DNA of 64,000 nucleotides from Halostella litorea (GTDB lineage: Archaea; Halobacteriota; Halobacteria; Halobacteriales; Natronoarchaeaceae): assembly GCF_004785955.1 (NCBI RefSeq), contig NZ_ML214300.1, forward strand, positions 423,223 through 487,222. Reading direction: 5' to 3'. Positions 17,240-24,582 of this stretch are shown piece by piece. The translations under genes were made by a program, and so were the position numbers. The notes below the pieces were generated by a model. That model saw only the letters and a list, made by a program, of their open reading frames with translations, ran no database searches and was not told the origin of the DNA. Numbering within the stretch: the stretch's first letter is position 1; each line of letters starts with the position of its first letter.

Positions 17240-19138
17240 ATGACTGACAACGAACTCATCTGGCGAATCGCTGGCGGTTCCGGAGACGGGATCGACTCGA
17301 CGAGCCAGAACTTCGCGAAGGCCCTGATGCGCTCGGGGCTGAACGTATTCACGCATCGCCACTACCCCTCGCGCATCCGCGGCGGCCACACGTACGTCGA
17401 GATCCGGGCCGCGGAAGACGAGGTGAAATCCCGCGGCGACGGCTACAACTGTCTGCTCGCGCTCGGCGACTCCTTCGCACGGAACCCGCAGGAGAACGCC
17501 TACTACGGCAACGAGGAGACGAAGCCGCTGACGGAGAACCTGGACGAACTCCGCGAGGGTGGTATCATCGTGTACGACGCCGGCCTCCTCGACGCCGAGG
17601 AGGAGATCCCCGACTTCCAGGAGCGCGTCGAGGAGAACGACTGGCACGTGTTCGACATCGACCTGCGCGGCATGGCCAAGGAACACGGCCGCGAGGTCAT
17701 GCGGAACACGGCCGGCGTCGGCGTCACCGCGGCGCTGCTCGACATGGACCTGGAGCACATCGAGGACCTGATGGAGGACGCCATGGGCGGCGACATCCTC
17801 GAACAGAACCTCCAGATCCTGCAGGACGCCTACGACCACGTCAAGGACGAGTACGAGTTCGAACACGACCTGCGCGTCCCCACGGGCGACCACGAGGAGG
17901 AGCAGGTGCTTCTCTCCGGGTCGAACGCGATCGCCTACGGCGCGCTCGACGAGGGCTGCCGGTTCATCTCCGGCTACCCCATGACGCCGTGGACCGACGT
18001 GTTCACGATCATGTCCCAGAACCTGCCGAAGTTCGGCGGCATCTCCGAGCAGGTCGAGGACGAGATCGCGGCGGCGGCGCTCGCGGTCGGCGCGAGCCAC
18101 GCCGGCGTGAAGTCGATGTCGGGCTCCTCCGGCGGCGGCTTCGCCCTGATGAGCGAGCCACTGGGCCTCGCCGAGATGACCGAGACGCCGATCGTCCTCG
18201 TCGAGGCGATGCGGGCCGGCCCCTCGACCGGGATGCCGACCAAGCCCGAGCAGGGCGACCTCGAACACGTCCTCTACAGCAGCCAGGGCGACTCCAACCG
18301 CGTCGTCTTCGCCCCCGGCACCGTCGCCGAGGCGTACGACCAGACGCGGATGGCGTTCAAGATGGCCTACGACTACCAGATCCCGGCCATCGTCATCTTC
18401 GACCAGAAGCTCTCCGGCGAGAACACGAACCTCGACGCGAGCTTCTTCGACCGCGAGCCGAACCCGGACCCCGGCAGCGTCCTGACCGAGGAGGAGATCG
18501 CGGAGGCGGCCCACGACGCCTCGGGCAAGTTCCACCGCTTCCAGCACGAGACCGACAACGGCGTCAGCCCGCGCTCCCTGCCCGGACAGAAGGGCGGCCG
18601 CTACCTCGCGACCGGCAACGAGCACAACCCGCCGGGCCACATCAGCGAGGACCCCGAGAACCGCGTCTTCCAGATGGACCGACGGATGCAGAAGCTCGAA
18701 TCCATCCGGGAGGAACTCAACGAGGAACACGACTCCCAGCAGACGTACCACGGTCCCGACGACGCCGACTACGGGATCATCACCTGGGGGAGCCAGCAGG
18801 GCGCGGTCGAGGAGGCCGTCGACCGGCTGAACGACTCCGGCTACTCCGTCAAGTCGGTCGGCGTCAGCGACATGATGCCGTACCCCGAGGCCGAGATGAC
18901 CGAGTTCCTCGAGAGCGTCGACGAGGCGCTCGTCGTCGAGATGAACGCCACGGCGCAGTTCCGCGGGCTCACCCAGAAGGAACTGGGCCTCTACGGCGAC
19001 AAGATGACCAGCCTCCTCAAGTACAACGGCAACCCGTTCGAGCCGGCCGAGATCGTTCAGGGCTTCCAGTCGCAGATCGACGAGGGCGGCCAGGACCTGG
19101 CGACCGGTACCCGGATCGAACCCGCAGCAGGTGACTAA
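17240..19138 (+). CDS. porA: pyruvate (2-oxoacid):ferredoxin oxidoreductase, alpha subunit with fused gamma domain
   Basis: 632 residues from the ATG at 17240; the frame is open further upstream but the family start MTDNELIWRIAGGSGDGIDS decides. The gamma domain (about 1-190) is fused in front of the alpha domain, which begins near QVLLSGSNAIAYGALDEGCR and carries GYPMTPWTDV and PGTVAEAYDQTRMAFKMAYD. With PorB it oxidises pyruvate, or another 2-oxoacid, to acyl-CoA and reduces ferredoxin. The 632 and 311 residue lengths fit haloarchaeal PorAB better than KorAB, as I remember them. PorB follows after three bases. Confidence 0.9.
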   Translation: MTDNELIWRIAGGSGDGIDSTSQNFAKALMRSGLNVFTHRHYPSRIRGGHTYVEIRAAEDEVKSRGDGYNCLLALGDSFARNPQENAYYGNEETKPLTENLDELREGGIIVYDAGLLDAEEEIPDFQERVEENDWHVFDIDLRGMAKEHGREVMRNTAGVGVTAALLDMDLEHIEDLMEDAMGGDILEQNLQILQDAYDHVKDEYEFEHDLRVPTGDHEEEQVLLSGSNAIAYGALDEGCRFISGYPMTPWTDVFTIMSQNLPKFGGISEQVEDEIAAAALAVGASHAGVKSMSGSSGGGFALMSEPLGLAEMTETPIVLVEAMRAGPSTGMPTKPEQGDLEHVLYSSQGDSNRVVFAPGTVAEAYDQTRMAFKMAYDYQIPAIVIFDQKLSGENTNLDASFFDREPNPDPGSVLTEEEIAEAAHDASGKFHRFQHETDNGVSPRSLPGQKGGRYLATGNEHNPPGHISEDPENRVFQMDRRMQKLESIREELNEEHDSQQTYHGPDDADYGIITWGSQQGAVEEAVDRLNDSGYSVKSVGVSDMMPYPEAEMTEFLESVDEALVVEMNATAQFRGLTQKELGLYGDKMTSLLKYNGNPFEPAEIVQGFQSQIDEGGQDLATGTRIEPAAGD

Positions 19139-19141
19139 ACA

Positions 19142-20077
19142 ATGAGCGCATTCAACGCGATCGGTGACGACCGCGAGATCGACCGAGACGAGTACACGCC
19201 CGGCCTCGAACCGCAGCCGACGTGGTGCCCGGGATGCGGCGACTTCGGCGTCCTGAAGGCGCTGAAGCAGGCGCTCCCGGAGGTCGGCCGCACGCCCGAC
19301 GAGACGCTCGTCTGTACGGGCATCGGCTGCTCGGGCAAGCTGAACAGCTACCTGGACACGTACGGCTTCCACACGATCCACGGTCGCTCGCTGCCCGTGG
19401 CTCGCGCGGCCAAGCTCGCCAACCCCGGCGTCGAGGTCATCGCCGCCGGCGGCGACGGCGACGGCTACGGCATCGGCGGGAACCACTTCATGCACACCGC
19501 CCGGGAGAACCACGACATGACCTACATCGTGTTCAACAACGAGATCTTCGGGCTGACGAAGGGCCAGACCTCGCCCACCAGCCCGAAGGGTCACAAGTCC
19601 AAGACCCAGCCCTCGGGCAGCGCCAAGTCGCCGATCCGACCGCTGTCGCTCAGCCTGACCTCCGGCGCGTCCTACGTCGCCCGGACGGCCGCCGTCAACC
19701 CGAACCAGGCAAAGGAGATCATCGCGGAGGCCATCGAACACGACGGCTTCGCGCACATCGACTTCCTCACGCAGTGTCCGACCTGGAACAAGGACGCAAA
19801 GCAGTACGTCCCGTACGTCGACATCCAGGACAGCGACGACTACGACCACGACGTGACGGACCGTCGCGAGGCGGCCGAGATGATGCACGAGACCGAGGAC
19901 CTCCTCTACGAGGGTACGGTGCTCACCGGCCGGTACTACGTCGACGAGGACCGCCCGTCCTACCAGGAGGAAAAGCAGGCCATCGGCGAGATGCCCGAGG
20001 AACCCCTCGCCGAGCGGTACTTCGACGACAGCTACGAGTGGGAGCGCAGCGCGGACCTGCTCGAGCGCCACAAGTGA
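19142..20077 (+). CDS. porB: pyruvate (2-oxoacid):ferredoxin oxidoreductase, beta subunit
   Basis: 311 residues. The thiamine diphosphate region is clear: GGDGDGYGIGGNHFMHTA near 102-120 and FNNEIFGLTKGQTSPTS near 130. The Cys motif WCPGCGDFGVLKAL near 24 and CTGIGCSGK near 58 are typical of beta subunits that pass electrons to ferredoxin. The start lies three bases after the porA stop, so they form one operon. Together they give acetyl-CoA for the TCA cycle in organisms without pyruvate dehydrogenase. Confidence 0.92.
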   Translation: MSAFNAIGDDREIDRDEYTPGLEPQPTWCPGCGDFGVLKALKQALPEVGRTPDETLVCTGIGCSGKLNSYLDTYGFHTIHGRSLPVARAAKLANPGVEVIAAGGDGDGYGIGGNHFMHTARENHDMTYIVFNNEIFGLTKGQTSPTSPKGHKSKTQPSGSAKSPIRPLSLSLTSGASYVARTAAVNPNQAKEIIAEAIEHDGFAHIDFLTQCPTWNKDAKQYVPYVDIQDSDDYDHDVTDRREAAEMMHETEDLLYEGTVLTGRYYVDEDRPSYQEEKQAIGEMPEEPLAERYFDDSYEWERSADLLERHK

Positions 20078-20197
20078 ACGAACCGCCCGGCCGCCCGCCG
20101 ACGGCGACCGGGTGACCGCGGCGACCCGCCGCTGTCGCGCGTTTCTTGCCTTTATTTCACCGAAGTGATGTCCGCCCACAGACCCTTTTCGGGTTCA

Positions 20198-20221
20198 AAA
20201 GATATTTTTCAGTTGGACCAA
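20198..20221 (+). promoter_or_regulatory. promoter and palindrome before the Lrp/AsnC gene
   Basis: AAAGATATTTTTC is a TATA-like element about 30 bases before the ATG at 20233. It is followed at 20213-20221 by TTGGACCAA, a nine-base palindrome sitting where a bound regulator would block the polymerase. Autoregulation by the Lrp protein is an inference. Confidence 0.45.
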
Positions 20222-20232
20222 AACATATTCCC

Positions 20233-20661
20233 ATGAGTACGCAGTCCACGGAAGACCGTATTCTCTCCGTTCTGGAGGAGGACGCTCAGGCCTCGTATGC
20301 GGAGATCGCGGACCGGGCGGAGGTCTCCAAACCGACCGTCCGGAAGTACATCGACAAACTGGAGTCGGAGGGCGTCATCGTCGGCTACTCCGCCGACGTC
20401 GACCCGAAGAAGCTCTCCAGCCAGAGCATCGCGATGGTCGGCATCGACGTCGAGAGCGAGCGCTACGTCGAGGCGACCCAGCAACTGCAGGACCTGCCGG
20501 CGGTCGAGGCGCTGTTTACCTCCAGCGGCGACCACATGCTGATGGCCGAGGTCCGGGCCGCCGACGGCGACGAACTGGGGACGATCATCAGCGACGACAT
20601 CCTCGCCATCGACGGCGTGACGGCCGCCCACCCGTCGTTCCTCCAGGAACGGCTCAAGTAG
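20233..20661 (+). CDS. Lrp/AsnC family transcriptional regulator
   Basis: 142 residues. The N-terminal winged helix (DRILSVLEEDAQASYAEIAD then VSKPTVRKYIDKLESEGVI) is followed by a RAM ligand domain with SIAMVGIDVESERYVEATQQ, LFTSSGDHMLMAEV and DGVTAAHPSFL. Lrp proteins form octamers and respond to amino acids or other small molecules. Placement directly after porAB suggests it may control 2-oxoacid metabolism or itself. The ligand is unknown. Confidence 0.9.
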   Translation: MSTQSTEDRILSVLEEDAQASYAEIADRAEVSKPTVRKYIDKLESEGVIVGYSADVDPKKLSSQSIAMVGIDVESERYVEATQQLQDLPAVEALFTSSGDHMLMAEVRAADGDELGTIISDDILAIDGVTAAHPSFLQERLK

Positions 20662-20786
20662 AACGGCCGCACCGCCGGCGCGACGGCTTCGTGCGCGCCG
20701 TCGCGACTGAGTGCGGACGGCGGCCGGCGGATCCGTGGCTGTCGGTTCCGCGGCTGTGGGTGGTTCGAACCGGGAGCGGGACGGCG

Positions 20787-21215
20787 TCAGTCGGCCGTCG
20801 CGCTCGGCCCTGTGGCTTCGGCGCGCTCGTCCGGCGGCTCCGCGTCGTCGCCGACCTTGGTCGCGGTCAGCGGGCTCCGCGATTCGATCTCGCAGTCGAA
20901 CGCGGGGTGTTCGGCGAAGTGCCGGACCAGCATGTGTTTTCGCGACCCCGTGATGCCCGTGTGCTCCACGTCGTCCGCGGAGAACGTTCCGGGCAGGCGG
21001 TCGTACAGGCGGCACACGGCGTCGAAGCTGTCGAACACCTTGGCGTTGCCCGACGAGTCCGCGCCGCGGCGGCTCACCTCGTAGGAGCCGTCCTCGCGGT
21101 ACGTGCCGGCCGTCCGGAAGAACTCCCGGGTCTCGGTCACGGCGTCGCTGATGGCCTCGCGCAGCGCAACCGCGTCGCTACGGGTTAGCTCGTGTTCGTC
21201 GCCGTCGACCTGCAC
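20787..21215 (-). CDS. haloarchaeal protein of unknown function
   Basis: 142 residues from a GTG at 21215 (VQVDGDEHELTRSDAVALRE). The reading frame stays open upstream to a TGA near 21305 without an ATG, so the true start could be a different non-ATG codon. Recognisable blocks are AISDAVTETREFFRTAGTYR and VCRLYDRLPGTFSADDVEHT followed by HMLVRHFAEHPAF. It has no membrane segment and ends in an acidic tail. It resembles a family confined to haloarchaea (possibly DUF7528). Function unknown. Confidence 0.6.
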   Translation of the reverse strand: MQVDGDEHELTRSDAVALREAISDAVTETREFFRTAGTYREDGSYEVSRRGADSSGNAKVFDSFDAVCRLYDRLPGTFSADDVEHTGITGSRKHMLVRHFAEHPAFDCEIESRSPLTATKVGDDAEPPDERAEATGPSATAD

Positions 21216-21300
21216 TACGACCGACTGGCCGCCCTGCGTCGTCGATACCGTTACCTCATCGCCGGAGAAGAACTCGATCAGGAGCCTGGGTACTCCGTGT

Positions 21301-21316
21301 CATGTAGCCGTACATG
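21301..21316. promoter_or_regulatory. inverted repeat CATGTA-N4-TACATG
   Basis: Perfect six-base arms around GCCG, about 90 bases before the GTG start of the minus-strand gene at 21215 and 30 bases after the end of the LEA14-like gene. It could be an operator for the downstream gene. No regulator is implied by sequence. Confidence 0.35.
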
Positions 21317-21345
21317 GTGACGGCACCCTCAAAACTCTGTCGGCG

Positions 21346-22341
21346 TCAGGCCGCGCTTTCGTTTTCGCTCCCGAGGATGTCCGTCTCGATGGTCTCCTCG
21401 TGGGTGATGGCGTTCAGCGGCACGTCGAGCGACACCGTCTCGCCCGTCAGCGAGGTGGGGTCCTCGGCCTCGACCGTCGCCGCGAACTCGATACGAAGTT
21501 CGGTCCGCTCGTCGTTCCGCAGGTGGGTGACCCACCAGTCGTCGAGCCGGTCGTTTTGGATCGCGGTGCGGGTCGCTATCTCCTCGGACGTCCCCGGCTC
21601 GATGACGTACTCGCGGTCGCTGGTCCCCTCGCCGACGGTGACGCCGTTCATCGTGATCTCGTAGCGGATCTGCGTGACGGTGTAGGGGACGCGCTTCGGG
21701 TTGTACGCGACGAACGCGGTGTTTACGGGCGTCTCGGCCTCCGTGACGTTGCCCCACGAGCCGCGCGTCTCGTTGACGTACAGCATCGGGTCGGACAGCA
21801 CCGGGCTGTCGCCATCGATCTCCCGGGTCTCCGTCGAGTTGAACCGGGCTATCATGCTCGTGTTGATCGACTGCGTTTGCTCGACCGGGACGCTCCGCCC
21901 GACGATTCCCGACCGGATCCGGGCGTCTATCGCCACCTCGGTCCGCTCGCCGTTGCGGATGTGGCTCACCCACCAGTCGGGGATCCGCCGGTTGTCCATG
22001 TACGTCTCCAGCCGGATCTCGTTCTCGCCGGGCCGCACGTTCAGGTTCCGTTTCTCCCCTTCCGCCATCCGCACGTCGTTCATCCGGACCGTGTACGTCG
22101 CCGAGGCGTCGAGGAAGCCGGTTCCGACGGGGTTCGGGTTGTGCACCGTGAGGTCGGTGACGACGACCGTCGTCGTGTCGTTGACCTCGCCGAACTCGTT
22201 GTCGACGCTCTCGACGGTCGGGACGCCGACGACGCCGAGCGCGACGGCCGCCCCGACGGCGACGACCAGCGCGCCGAGCGCCGTCGCGACGATCCGTAGC
22301 TTGCTGCCGACCAGTGCCGCCTTGACGCGTTGCCCGTCCAT
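21346..22341 (-). CDS. LEA14/WHy-domain membrane-anchored protein
   Basis: 331 residues from the ATG at 22341. A membrane helix near 17-39 (ATALGALVVAVGAAVALGVV) anchors a C-terminal part outside. Two WHy (water stress and hypersensitive response) domains follow in tandem: the first around TDLTVHNPNPVGTGFLDASA, the second around VAYNPKRVPYTVTQIRYEIT. Each ends with a near copy of a DWWV(S/T)H(I/L)RN-x-ERTE segment, showing internal duplication. LEA14-like proteins are tied to desiccation or osmotic stress in other organisms; here the role is inferred. Confidence 0.85.
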   Translation of the reverse strand: MDGQRVKAALVGSKLRIVATALGALVVAVGAAVALGVVGVPTVESVDNEFGEVNDTTTVVVTDLTVHNPNPVGTGFLDASATYTVRMNDVRMAEGEKRNLNVRPGENEIRLETYMDNRRIPDWWVSHIRNGERTEVAIDARIRSGIVGRSVPVEQTQSINTSMIARFNSTETREIDGDSPVLSDPMLYVNETRGSWGNVTEAETPVNTAFVAYNPKRVPYTVTQIRYEITMNGVTVGEGTSDREYVIEPGTSEEIATRTAIQNDRLDDWWVTHLRNDERTELRIEFAATVEAEDPTSLTGETVSLDVPLNAITHEETIETDILGSENESAA

Positions 22342-22396
22342 CGGCCGGGGGAACGGTCGGCTCCGGCTTAGCGCTGGCGGCGGCCCGGGACACGAA

Positions 22397-22408
22397 CGAT
22401 ATAAGTCC
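22397..22408 (+). promoter_or_regulatory. TATA-box promoter of the 60-residue membrane protein gene
   Basis: CGATATAAGTCC lies about 27 bases before the ATG at 22430, a clear archaeal TATA box at leaderless spacing. Confidence 0.65.
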
Positions 22409-22429
22409 CCGCCGCGGGAATCACGGGGT

Positions 22430-22612
22430 ATGGCAACTGACGCCGTCGCGTCGGACAAGGGGATCGGGTTCGCGATGCTGTTCTCGCTGCTGGCCGTGGC
22501 GGGCACGGTCGGGATGTACCTCGGCGCGCCCGGGCGGGCCGCCGCGTGGGGCTTCGGGGCGGCCGTGCTGTTCGCCTCGCTGGCCGTCGCGTACATCCAC
22601 GTGTACTGGTAA
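22430..22612 (+). CDS. small two-helix membrane protein
   Basis: 60 residues. Two hydrophobic helices are visible: IGFAMLFSLLAVAGTVGMYL (about 12-31) and AWGFGAAVLFASLAVAYIHV (about 39-58). A short soluble N-terminus MATDAVASDKG precedes them. It resembles a small haloarchaeal family (DUF7525 in my memory). It has its own promoter. No function is known; it may be an accessory of another membrane complex. Confidence 0.75.
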   Translation: MATDAVASDKGIGFAMLFSLLAVAGTVGMYLGAPGRAAAWGFGAAVLFASLAVAYIHVYW

Positions 22613-22671
22613 GCTCGCCCCGTCCACGGAAATGGTTATACGTGTCAGCGCCGTATACACGCCCGAAGACG

Positions 22672-22896
22672 ATGACTGACTACACAGAGGAGGAACGACG
22701 CATCCTCGCGTACCTCAGCGAGAGCGTCTCCCGGGGCGAGCAGTACTTCCGGGCCAAAAACATCGCCGACGCCATCGAGCTCTCGGCGAAACAGGTCGGC
22801 GTCCGTCTCCCCCGGCTCGCCGAGAAGAGCGACGAGGTCGACATCGAGAAGTGGGGCCGCGCACGCTCGACGACGTGGAAGGTCACGCGGAGCTAA
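22672..22896 (+). CDS. small winged-helix protein (DUF7123-like)
   Basis: 74 residues. The layout EEERRILAYLSESVSRGEQY, then KNIADAIELSAKQVGVRLPR, then EVDIEKWGRARSTTWKVTR reads as a winged-helix DNA-binding domain. A TTATA element at 22636-22640 lies about 34 bases before the ATG. It is common next to small membrane proteins in haloarchaea. It may be a local regulator; targets unknown. Confidence 0.75.
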   Translation: MTDYTEEERRILAYLSESVSRGEQYFRAKNIADAIELSAKQVGVRLPRLAEKSDEVDIEKWGRARSTTWKVTRS

Positions 22897-23001
22897 CCGC
22901 GGCCGCCACCGCCGCCAGTCGCTCGCGTCGCCGCGGCAACGCGTTTACCCGGTGGGTGGCGTTCCATCGGACTTTTACTCTCCCGGGTCGGAGTTCGTAG
23001 C

Positions 23002-23436
23002 ATGACAGTCCGGGTCCAGCGTACGTTCGAGTTCGCCGTGCCGCCGGAGCGCGTCTGGGAGTTCATCTCCGACCCGGAGAAACGCGCCCGCTCGATCAGC
23101 GTCGTCTCGGACTTCGAACTCGAGAGCGAGGACGGCACCGAGGCGACCTGGCACGTCGACCTGCCGGTCCCGCTGCTCGACAGGACCGCGACGGTCCGGA
23201 CCGAGGACGTCGAGCGCGACCCGCCGCGGTTCGTGAAGTTCGTCGGCCGGTCGAAGGTCATGCGGGTCACGGGCGAACACGAGATCCGCGAGACCGAGAC
23301 CGGCTGCGAGCTGCACAACACGTTCGTCGTCGACGGCCGCCTCCCCGGCGTCGAGCGCTTCTTCAAGCGCAACCTGGACACTGAACTCGACAACCTCGAA
23401 GCGTCGCTCCGGGCCGACCTGGGGGTCGAGGCGTGA
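23002..23436 (+). CDS. SRPBCC (START-like) family protein
   Basis: 144 residues with the helix-grip outline. It opens RVQRTFEFAVPPERVWEFIS, has DPEKRARSISVVSDFELESE, and ends with a long helix RFFKRNLDTELDNLEASLRA. The fold makes a hydrophobic pocket for small ligands, as in polyketide cyclase/dehydrase and CoxG-like proteins. Its stop overlaps the start of the nitrilase-fold gene (GTGA), so the two are co-translated. Ligand unknown. Confidence 0.85.
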   Translation: MTVRVQRTFEFAVPPERVWEFISDPEKRARSISVVSDFELESEDGTEATWHVDLPVPLLDRTATVRTEDVERDPPRFVKFVGRSKVMRVTGEHEIRETETGCELHNTFVVDGRLPGVERFFKRNLDTELDNLEASLRADLGVEA

Positions 23437-24233
23437 AGGTCGCGCTGGCCCAGATCCGGATCGAGGCCGGCGACGTCGAGGGGAACGTCCAGCGGGCCGA
23501 GCGCGCCGTCGCGTCGGCCGCGGCGGCGGGCGCGGACCTGGTCGCGCTCCCCGAGGTGTTCAACGTCGGCTACTTCGCGTTCGACCTGTACCACCGGCGC
23601 GCCGAACCGCTCGGCGGCGAGACGCTGACCCGGATGGCCGACGCCGCCGCCGAACACGGGGTCGGCGTCCTCGCCGGGAGCATCGTTGAGGACCTGGGCG
23701 AGACCGAGCGCGCGCCGACGCCGGCCGACGAGGGGCTGGCAAACACCGCCGTCCTGTTCGACCGGTCGGGCGAGCGCCGGCTCGTCTACCGCAAGCACCA
23801 CCTGTTCGGCTACGAGTCCGCGGAGAACGAGCTACTCGTCCCCGGCGAGCGCGTCCCGACCGCCGAGTTCGACGGCCACACCGTCGCCGTCACGACCTGC
23901 TACGACCTCCGGTTCCCCGAACTGTACCGGGCGTTCGCCGAGGACGTGACGCTCGCGCTCGTCCCGTCGGCCTGGCCCTACCCGCGGGTCGAACACTGGC
24001 AGACGCTCTCGCGGGCCCGCGCCGTCGAGAACCAGTTCTACGTCGCCACGATAAACGGCAGCGGGCGCTTCGACGACGCGGAACTGCTCGGCCGCTCGAC
24101 CGTCTACGACCCGTGGGGGACGCCGCTGTCGAGCAGCGACGACGACGCCGCGCTGGTCACCGCTGAGGTCGACGCCGAGACGGTCGCGGCGGTCCGCGAG
24201 GAGTTCCCCGCGCTGCGGGACCGCCGGCGGTAG
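23433..24233 (+). CDS. carbon-nitrogen hydrolase (nitrilase superfamily)
   Basis: 266 residues starting with the GTG that overlaps the SRPBCC stop. The Glu-Lys-Cys triad is visible: Glu in LVALPEVFN (near 42), Lys in LVYRKHHLFGYE (near 115) and Cys in AVTTCYDLRFPELYR (near 155). The length and the CYDLRFPE motif fit omega-amidase (Nit2) or carbamoylputrescine amidase-like enzymes. It probably hydrolyses an amide in the cytosol; the substrate is undetermined. Confidence 0.88.
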   Translation: MKVALAQIRIEAGDVEGNVQRAERAVASAAAAGADLVALPEVFNVGYFAFDLYHRRAEPLGGETLTRMADAAAEHGVGVLAGSIVEDLGETERAPTPADEGLANTAVLFDRSGERRLVYRKHHLFGYESAENELLVPGERVPTAEFDGHTVAVTTCYDLRFPELYRAFAEDVTLALVPSAWPYPRVEHWQTLSRARAVENQFYVATINGSGRFDDAELLGRSTVYDPWGTPLSSSDDDAALVTAEVDAETVAAVREEFPALRDRRR

Positions 24234-24582
24234 GGCGGCCGGGCCGCGCCCGGTGGCTTTATTCGTCTCCGCGTCGTAACGACGAACGCCAGCGGCCGAC
24301 GCTTTTCACGTCGCGCTGGCAAAACCCGTCGCGCTCGCGTCCGCGTCCACATCACATCCGGAACCGCCCGGGCGGTTCCGGTCCGGGGCGTCCCGACCGT
24401 ATTTCCGTCCTCGTCCTTTCCGACCCAGTTCGCCCGAGCGGTGGCTCCGCGTCTCGTCCAGCGGTTTCGGCGTTGGTTCCCCGAGTCGGCCGACCGGTAC
24501 GGGTCGACAGCGTACTCGACCGTGGGCCGCCGACCGCGCTGACGCCGACCGCACCGAGGGCCGCCCACGGGAAGATAGCCGC
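24234..24582. other. convergent intergenic region without a credible gene
   Basis: 349 bases between two convergent genes. Open frames here encode Arg-rich peptides unlike the acidic proteins around them, so I reject them. GGTGGCTTTATTCG (near 24251-24264) could help end the rightward transcript. The main feature is the perfect palindrome at 24358-24381. A faint degenerate coding remnant cannot be excluded. Confidence 0.5.
24358..24381. repeat. 24-base perfect palindrome
   Basis: CCGGAACCGCCC followed directly by its exact reverse complement GGGCGGTTCCGG, with no loop. It lies in the middle of a convergent gap. It may form a cruciform or hairpin that separates the two transcripts, or bind a dimeric protein. 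Confidence 0.7.

Noticed and set aside
17153-20179. A 1008-residue minus-strand open frame lying over porA and porB
   Set aside because: It is antisense to two clear genes, and its composition (Arg, Val, Leu, Gly rich) is what GC-rich codon bias gives in the opposite frame. No domain, start signal or promoter supports it.
21216-21305. Possible N-terminal extension of the minus-strand gene at 20787
   Set aside because: The frame is open up to a TGA near 21305 but has no ATG. The GTG at 21215 starts just before the recognisable block VQVDGDEHELTRS, so I kept it, noting the uncertainty.
24306-24554. An 82-residue minus-strand open frame in the 349-base convergent gap
   Set aside because: The peptide is strongly basic (many Arg), unlike the acidic proteins around it, and the perfect palindrome lies inside it. 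No start signal is seen.
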